Source: Gemmatimonadaceae bacterium (GTDB lineage Bacteria > Gemmatimonadota > Gemmatimonadetes > Gemmatimonadales > Gemmatimonadaceae). From it: a DNA stretch of 64,000 nucleotides. A model generated the notes under the pieces. The model made no database searches. It was given only the letters and a program-made list of their open reading frames with translations, and was not told the origin of the DNA. The DNA is taken from positions 1-64,000 of the forward strand of contig JACCWE010000119.1 in assembly GCA_013697785.1 (NCBI GenBank), in the 5' to 3' direction. Shown one piece after another: positions 60,277 through 64,000 of this stretch; position 1 is the first letter of the stretch, and each line of letters starts with the position of its first letter. Both the position numbers and the translations under genes were made by a program.

Positions 60277-60945
60277 TCAATCCTCCGTTATTGTCGAGCG
60301 AAGATCCGGGGTCGCGACCTCTGCGACCGCGGCGTGCTTGCGGCGCCACGCGCCGATGAGTGCAGGCGCGAGCGAAACCAGAATTACTACAATGATAACC
60401 TTGTCGATGTTCTTATCGATCCCGGGGATGTAGCGGCCGAGGCCGTATCCGATCATGAGCATACCGCATACCCATGCGATGCCGCCAATGACGTTGTACA
60501 GCTGGAAGGGACGATAGCTCATCCGCGCCGCGCCTGCGACGACTGGAACAAACGTGCGGACGATCGGCATGAAGCGCGCGAGCACGATCGTCGCGCCGCC
60601 GTGTTTCTCGTAGAAGTCGTGCGCACGCTGGAGGTGGCTTCGCTTGAAGAACATCGAGTTCTCACGCGCGAAGAGCTTCGGCCCCGCCGCGTGCCCGATC
60701 GCGTAGCCGACCGTCTGTCCGAGAACCGCGGCAACCGTGAGAATCGCGCACATGAACCACACATCGAGCGTGCCGCGCGACGCGATCAAGCCTGCGGAGA
60801 CCAGCAGCGAATCACCCGGAAGAAAGAATCCGATCAGGAGCCCGGTCTCGGCGAAAATGATGAGCGCCAGCCCGACGTATCCGCCCCACTGGATCAGAGC
60901 CGTTGGATCAGAGTACTGGTGCCAGAGATCTCCGAGCGAATGCAT
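60277..60945 (-). CDS. DedA-family membrane protein (SNARE-associated/undecaprenyl-phosphate flippase type)
   Basis: 222 residues with about five membrane segments. The DedA motif [15 protein letters not shown] and the second signature [19 protein letters not shown] are intact. Several members return undecaprenyl phosphate across the membrane and depend on the proton gradient. It is the first gene of an operon with superoxide dismutase. The pairing itself is not one I know as functionally explained. Confidence 0.93.
   Translation of the reverse strand: MHSLGDLWHQYSDPTALIQWGGYVGLALIIFAETGLLIGFFLPGDSLLVSAGLIASRGTLDVWFMCAILTVAAVLGQTVGYAIGHAAGPKLFARENSMFFKRSHLQRAHDFYEKHGGATIVLARFMPIVRTFVPVVAGAARMSYRPFQLYNVIGGIAWVCGMLMIGYGLGRYIPGIDKNIDKVIIVVILVSLAPALIGAWRRKHAAVAEVATPDLRSTITED
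60282..60286 (-). promoter_or_regulatory. Shine-Dalgarno of the superoxide dismutase inside the dedA 3' end
   Basis: GGAGG (minus strand) is seven bases ahead of the dismutase ATG at 60274 and lies within the last codons of dedA, whose TGA is at 60277-60279. It explains the choice of 60274 over the longer in-frame start at 60349 and implies coupling. Confidence 0.8.
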
Positions 60946-61050
60946 GGCGCTCCGTGTGAGTGTGCGACGCCTCTGAACTTCGACTGAATCCGGGTATCGG
61001 TCAACCGCGCACGACCTTCCATTTCCGTATTGCGCGCTCCATCCTGTGTC

Positions 61051-61728
61051 ATGTCATCAGACAGCATCACGATTCGCCTCGACGACAGGCGGCGCCAGCT
61101 CGGCGTCTGGTGGCAGAAGGTCCAGCACGTCGCGAGCGGCATCCCGCTCCTCCTCGCCGGTATCGATCGTCTCGACTTTCCCGGGACCAATGGACGCATA
61201 CTCGCGATCGCGGAGATCGCGGTCGCGGCCGCACTGCTCGTGATGTTCGCCCGTGAGGTGCGCAAGGAGGCCCGGAAGCGGCTGGGAAAGAGCCCGGCGT
61301 CGTCCGCGCATGCGCACGAGCACTCTGGGCCCGAGTGGTTCGATGTCGTCGCAGGCGTGCTTCTCATTCTCGAAGCCGTAATCTCCACGCATCCCGGTGG
61401 TAAGCCGCTCTACGAGCACGCCATACTCTATCTCGGTGTCGTGACGCTGTTCACCGGACTCGCGCACGGGGTACTCAGCGGCTTCTCGTGGAAACGGCGC
61501 TTCGTGCGCGTGGACGATGCGGGCCTCCGCGCGAGGCTCTCGCCCTTTCGCAAGTTCAACGTCGCATGGGCCGATATCATCGACATTCGCCTTGGCGAGC
61601 GCTCGGCGATCGTGGTGACGAAGGAGGAGTCGCACGAGATCCCGCTCAGCCACTACGGCAATGCAATCGAGATTCGTACCGCGGTTGCGGATTGGCGCGA
61701 GCGCAAGGCGCGCGCCCTCTCGCGCTAA
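61051..61728 (+). CDS. Small integral membrane protein with PH-like C-terminus
   Basis: 225 residues. About four hydrophobic segments (GIPLLLAGIDRL, LAIAEIAVAAALLVMFA, WFDVVAGVLLILEAVI, AILYLGVVTLFTGLAHGVL) are followed by a cytoplasmic-looking beta-rich tail (KRRFVRVDDAGLRARLSPFRK...ADIIDIRLGERSAIVV) like bacterial PH/YdbT-type domains. A His-rich loop (SAHAHEHSG) separates helices 2 and 3. No function is assigned. The stop overlaps the convergent methyltransferase stop by four bases. Confidence 0.75.
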   Translation: MSSDSITIRLDDRRRQLGVWWQKVQHVASGIPLLLAGIDRLDFPGTNGRILAIAEIAVAAALLVMFAREVRKEARKRLGKSPASSAHAHEHSGPEWFDVVAGVLLILEAVISTHPGGKPLYEHAILYLGVVTLFTGLAHGVLSGFSWKRRFVRVDDAGLRARLSPFRKFNVAWADIIDIRLGERSAIVVTKEESHEIPLSHYGNAIEIRTAVADWRERKARALSR

Positions 61729-62582
61729 ATGCGCTCGAGCACCACGGTTCCCGACATGCGCCGAAACTCGTCGCGCATCTTCGCGGGATAGAAGCGCCCC
61801 AGGAATCTCCACAGCCACATCATCTTCATCTCGCGATCGAGGCGCTCGGCCTCCTCCATCGTCGAGTGGTACGCGCGTTCGTCCCAACCAAACTCCTGGA
61901 AGAAGTCGGTGCCGTTCGCCGGAGCGAACTTGAAGGGCGCGTTTCCCGACGCGACCGCTTTCCCCCACGACTTCGACATCATCTTGAGCAGGCGCGGGCT
62001 CGCGAGATCGATCACCCAGCGCGTGAACGACGGCTCCGCCCGCAGATCCGACGCGAGCGCGCCCACGTCTGTGTCGCTCAGATAGATGAGCAACCTCTCC
62101 GTCACGATGAGGCCTCGCTTCGAGCGTGCGCCGAGACGGGCGAAAAGCTCGCGTCGCGCCGTCGCATCGGTGAGATCCGCCTCTACTGCCTCGTAGGAGC
62201 AGCGCGGCTTCGCGTCGCCGAGTGTTTCGAGCTTGTAGCGCAGAATCTCCGGCAGGTCGACGTCCACCCAATGCAGCGTTGGAGGGAGCGCGAGCCGCCA
62301 CGGGCGAGCATCGAGCCCTGCCGCGAGGTTGAGCACGAGGTCGATCCCATCCGTGCCGACCTCCGCGAGGATGATCTCATCGAAGAGCTGCGTGCGCACG
62401 ATCATCGCCCACGCCATCGTCTTGCCGTCCCTTATCGTGCGCACGATCTCGTCGCCCTTCTCGCCGGCGAGCGTGCGAGCAAACGGATCGTGGAAGAGGG
62501 CGTCCGGGCGCTCGCTCTCCATGGCGCGGTATACCGCAACCCAGCGCGCGGTGTCCGAAACGTGTTCTATCGCCATGCACAA
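61725..62582 (-). CDS. Class I SAM-dependent methyltransferase (leucine carboxyl methyltransferase-like family)
   Basis: 285 residues. The opening IEHVSDTARWVAVYRAMESERPDALFHDPFA is the stereotyped start of the PPM1/TIGR00027-type family, and LVLNLAAGLDARPWRL is the SAM loop. ERLLIYLSDTDVGAL is the post-I motif. Members include putative O-methyltransferases of natural products; the substrate is unknown. Two in-frame ATGs (62582, 62576) are possible starts. Confidence 0.9.
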   Translation of the reverse strand: MCMAIEHVSDTARWVAVYRAMESERPDALFHDPFARTLAGEKGDEIVRTIRDGKTMAWAMIVRTQLFDEIILAEVGTDGIDLVLNLAAGLDARPWRLALPPTLHWVDVDLPEILRYKLETLGDAKPRCSYEAVEADLTDATARRELFARLGARSKRGLIVTERLLIYLSDTDVGALASDLRAEPSFTRWVIDLASPRLLKMMSKSWGKAVASGNAPFKFAPANGTDFFQEFGWDERAYHSTMEEAERLDREMKMMWLWRFLGRFYPAKMRDEFRRMSGTVVLERI

Positions 62583-62641
62583 CCTTCGGCCGAGGTCGTC
62601 TAGCGCGTCAGTATTCGCGTTAAGGCTACTTCGGTTCCGTC

Positions 62642-62657
62642 TGGTACGCGAGTTGCT
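62642..62657 (+). promoter_or_regulatory. Sigma-54 (RpoN) type -24/-12 promoter
   Basis: TGGTACGCGAGTTGCT has GG (62643-62644) and GC (62655-62656) separated by exactly ten bases. It matches TGGCACG-N4-TTGCW at all but one position. It lies 50 bases before the 49-aa ORF and is nearly identical to the element at 7885. Confidence 0.78.
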
Positions 62658-62706
62658 TTATGAACGGACAAGAGTTGGACACAGTTCCTTTTCGCGGAGC
62701 CCGACA

Positions 62707-62856
62707 ATGTTGTGGACGATCGCGGTAATTCTCTTCGTGCTTTGGCTGCTCGGCTTCTTCGTGCTCCACGTCGGCGGCGGCCTGATTCACCTGTTGCTCG
62801 TGCTCGCGGTCATCGCGATCGTGTGGCGCCTCGTGACCGGACGGCCTGCCGTCTAG
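62707..62856 (+). CDS. 49-aa lmo0937/DUF5670-like membrane mini-protein, copy 2
   Basis: 49 residues, MLWTIAVILFVLWLLGFFVL... with a His/Gly turn (HVGGGLIHLLL) and the tail RLVTGRPAV, closely similar to the copy at 7945. It comprises two short membrane helices. GGAG precedes the ATG, and a strong UUCG-loop terminator follows. Preservation of promoter, leader and terminator around both copies suggests duplication of the complete unit, or strong selection on its regulation. Confidence 0.88.
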   Translation: MLWTIAVILFVLWLLGFFVLHVGGGLIHLLLVLAVIAIVWRLVTGRPAV

Positions 62857-62877
62857 TTTCAGGAACGATTGGGAACG

Positions 62878-62910
62878 AGCGAGGCGGCCTTCGGGTCGCC
62901 TCGCTTTTTT
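62878..62910 (+). terminator. Rho-independent terminator with UUCG tetraloop
   Basis: AGCGAGGCGGCC (62878-62889) pairs with GGTCGCCTCGCT (62894-62905) over 12 bp (one G-U) around a TTCG loop closed by C-G, followed by TTTTTT (62905-62910). It is a textbook intrinsic terminator, 22 bases after the stop of the mini-protein gene. Confidence 0.92.
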
Positions 62911-62968
62911 CCAGGCACGATCGGCGCGCGTTGCACGATCGGCGCTGCGCACGCAGCTTTGCGAAGCC

Positions 62969-64000
62969 ATGACGACTCCCGCCGAGCGCCCGCTGATCGT
63001 TCACGTGGTGAGCCACACGCATTGGGATCGTGAGTGGTATCACCCCGCGGCGAGATTCCGTCAGCGCCTCGTCGCCCTCATCGATGCGCTTCTCGACGAT
63101 CGCGATGACCTCGCGCCCTTTTTGCTCGATGGGCAGGCGATCGTGCTCGACGACTATCTCGAGGTGCGCCCCGAGCGGCGCGACGAGCTGCGTGCGCGGC
63201 TCCGCGACGGCTCGCTCGAGGCCGGGCCGTGGTATGTGCTCGCCGATGAGCTGATCCCGTCCGGTGAATCACTCGTGCGCAACCTGCTCGCAGGCGGCGC
63301 AGTACTCCGCGCGCTCGGCGCCTCCGCGCCCAGGGTTCTCTACTCGCCCGATGCTTTCGGCCATCCCGCAATGCTGCCTGCGATCGCCGCAGGGTTCGGG
63401 ATGAAGCTCATCGTTCTCTGGCGCGGCTACGGCGGCACGGCACATCCGCGTGGCGACGTCGCACGCTGGAGCGCGCCCGACGGAAGCTCGGCGCTGCTCT
63501 ATCATCTCTCGCCGAGCGGCTACGAGCTTGGCTCGTCGCTTCCCCTCGAGGAGAGCGATGTGCGCGATCGCTGGCGCGCGCTCCGCGATGTGCTCGCGCC
63601 TCGCGCGACGACGGGGAACGTGCTCCTTCCCAACGGCGCCGACCATCACGCGCGCCAGCTCGGCCGCGCGGAGGCCGTAAGCGCGCTCGCGAGCGCCGCG
63701 AAGCCGGACGACGTGCGACTCACCAGCCTCGGCGACTTCGCGCGCGCGATCGTCGATGCGGCATCGGTGCGAGAAGGTGAGATAGGCGCAGTCAGCGGCG
63801 AGCTGCGCGACTCCTACGGCTACACGTGGACGCTCCAAGGCACCTTCGCCACGCGCAGCTCGCTCAAGCGCCGCGCCGCGCGCGCCGAGCGCTCACTGCT
63901 CCGCAACACGGAGCCGTGGGTCGCGCTGGCGGAGCGCACCCGGGCGACGGCTCGCCCTGCGCTGCTACGATCGGCGTGGAGGACGCTGCTCCAATGCCAG
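62969..64000 (+). CDS. GH38 alpha-mannosidase (partial, N-terminal 344 residues)
   Basis: This frame runs open to the window edge. The N-terminal catalytic domain shows HVVSHTHWDREWYHP, the GH38 metal/substrate signature, then the region with EAGPWYVLADELIPSGESLVRNLL and YSPDAFGHPAMLPAI, which carries the second Zn ligand pattern DxFGH. The remaining catalytic and beta-sandwich domains lie beyond the window. It would release alpha-mannose from mannosides or N-glycan-type chains. No signal peptide is visible at the ATG used, so it is probably cytoplasmic. Confidence 0.9.
   Translation, partial: MTTPAERPLIVHVVSHTHWDREWYHPAARFRQRLVALIDALLDDRDDLAPFLLDGQAIVLDDYLEVRPERRDELRARLRDGSLEAGPWYVLADELIPSGESLVRNLLAGGAVLRALGASAPRVLYSPDAFGHPAMLPAIAAGFGMKLIVLWRGYGGTAHPRGDVARWSAPDGSSALLYHLSPSGYELGSSLPLEESDVRDRWRALRDVLAPRATTGNVLLPNGADHHARQLGRAEAVSALASAAKPDDVRLTSLGDFARAIVDAASVREGEIGAVSGELRDSYGYTWTLQGTFATRSSLKRRAARAERSLLRNTEPWVALAERTRATARPALLRSAWRTLLQCQ

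Noticed and set aside
1-64000. tRNA, rRNA, CRISPR arrays, insertion sequences, integrase or attachment sites
   Set aside because: No repeat-spacer pattern, transposase, integrase or tRNA-like cloverleaf was found by reading; short structured RNAs could still be missed without a covariance search.

Overview
The window is GC-rich, densely coding bacterial chromosome with many ATGA/GTGA overlaps and many GTG starts. Exported S9 and S41 peptidases, TolB-type propeller hydrolases, lipoproteins, a type IV prepilin and a type VI-like secretion cluster point to a free-living diderm. The gene mix looks like Gemmatimonadota to me; that is an inference from gene content and was not tested with a marker gene. 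I see no rRNA, tRNA, CRISPR array or insertion sequence.

Layout. 1-8.1 kb: the start of a prepilin gene, a PYROXD2-like flavoprotein, an L,D-transpeptidase lipoprotein, a G8-domain lipoprotein, an S9 peptidase and a 49-aa membrane protein behind a sigma-54-type promoter. 8.6-18 kb: one forward operon with two class-III aminotransferases, a semialdehyde dehydrogenase, both subunits of a CoA-transferase, a CPBP protease and a propeller-PHP hydrolase. This looks like oxidation of an omega-amino acid to an acyl-CoA. 18-31 kb: mixed metabolism and export (a third aminotransferase with a Gfo/Idh oxidoreductase, threonine synthase, a CtpA-like protease, a serine hydrolase, an amidohydrolase, an ABC-2 exporter and a persulfide-type MBL/rhodanese pair). 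31-34.4 kb: a large exported HEXXH/propeller protein and a VOC protein.

34.5-57 kb is the centrepiece: about 21 kb of forward genes for a contractile injection system. Recognisable parts are sheath (TssB, TssC), two tandem Hcp-like tube proteins, a gp25/TssE-like protein, VgrG, TssF, TssG, TssK and a Clp ATPase. They are flanked by a phospho-signalling and membrane set: a TPR-TM protein, a duplicated kinase N-lobe/zinc-ribbon/PEGA/Sel1 protein, a ubiquitin-like multi-TM protein with an FHA-like tail, a VWA protein, an FHA-TM protein, a Ser/Thr kinase, and a convergent FHA-TM protein with an M15-peptidase-like periplasmic domain. No TssJ, TssL, TssM, TssA or PAAR gene is visible. TssG carries an N-terminal PASTA domain, and the ATPase resembles ClpB more than ClpV. 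Together these suggest a non-canonical T6SS whose envelope anchor may be built from the unusual flanking membrane proteins.

57-64 kb: pdxH, speA, a dedA-superoxide dismutase operon, a membrane protein, a leucine-carboxyl-methyltransferase-like enzyme, a second copy of the 49-aa membrane protein with the same sigma-54-type promoter, and the start of a GH38 alpha-mannosidase. The pair of sigma-54-type promoters in front of paralogous mini-proteins is the clearest regulatory signal in the window.
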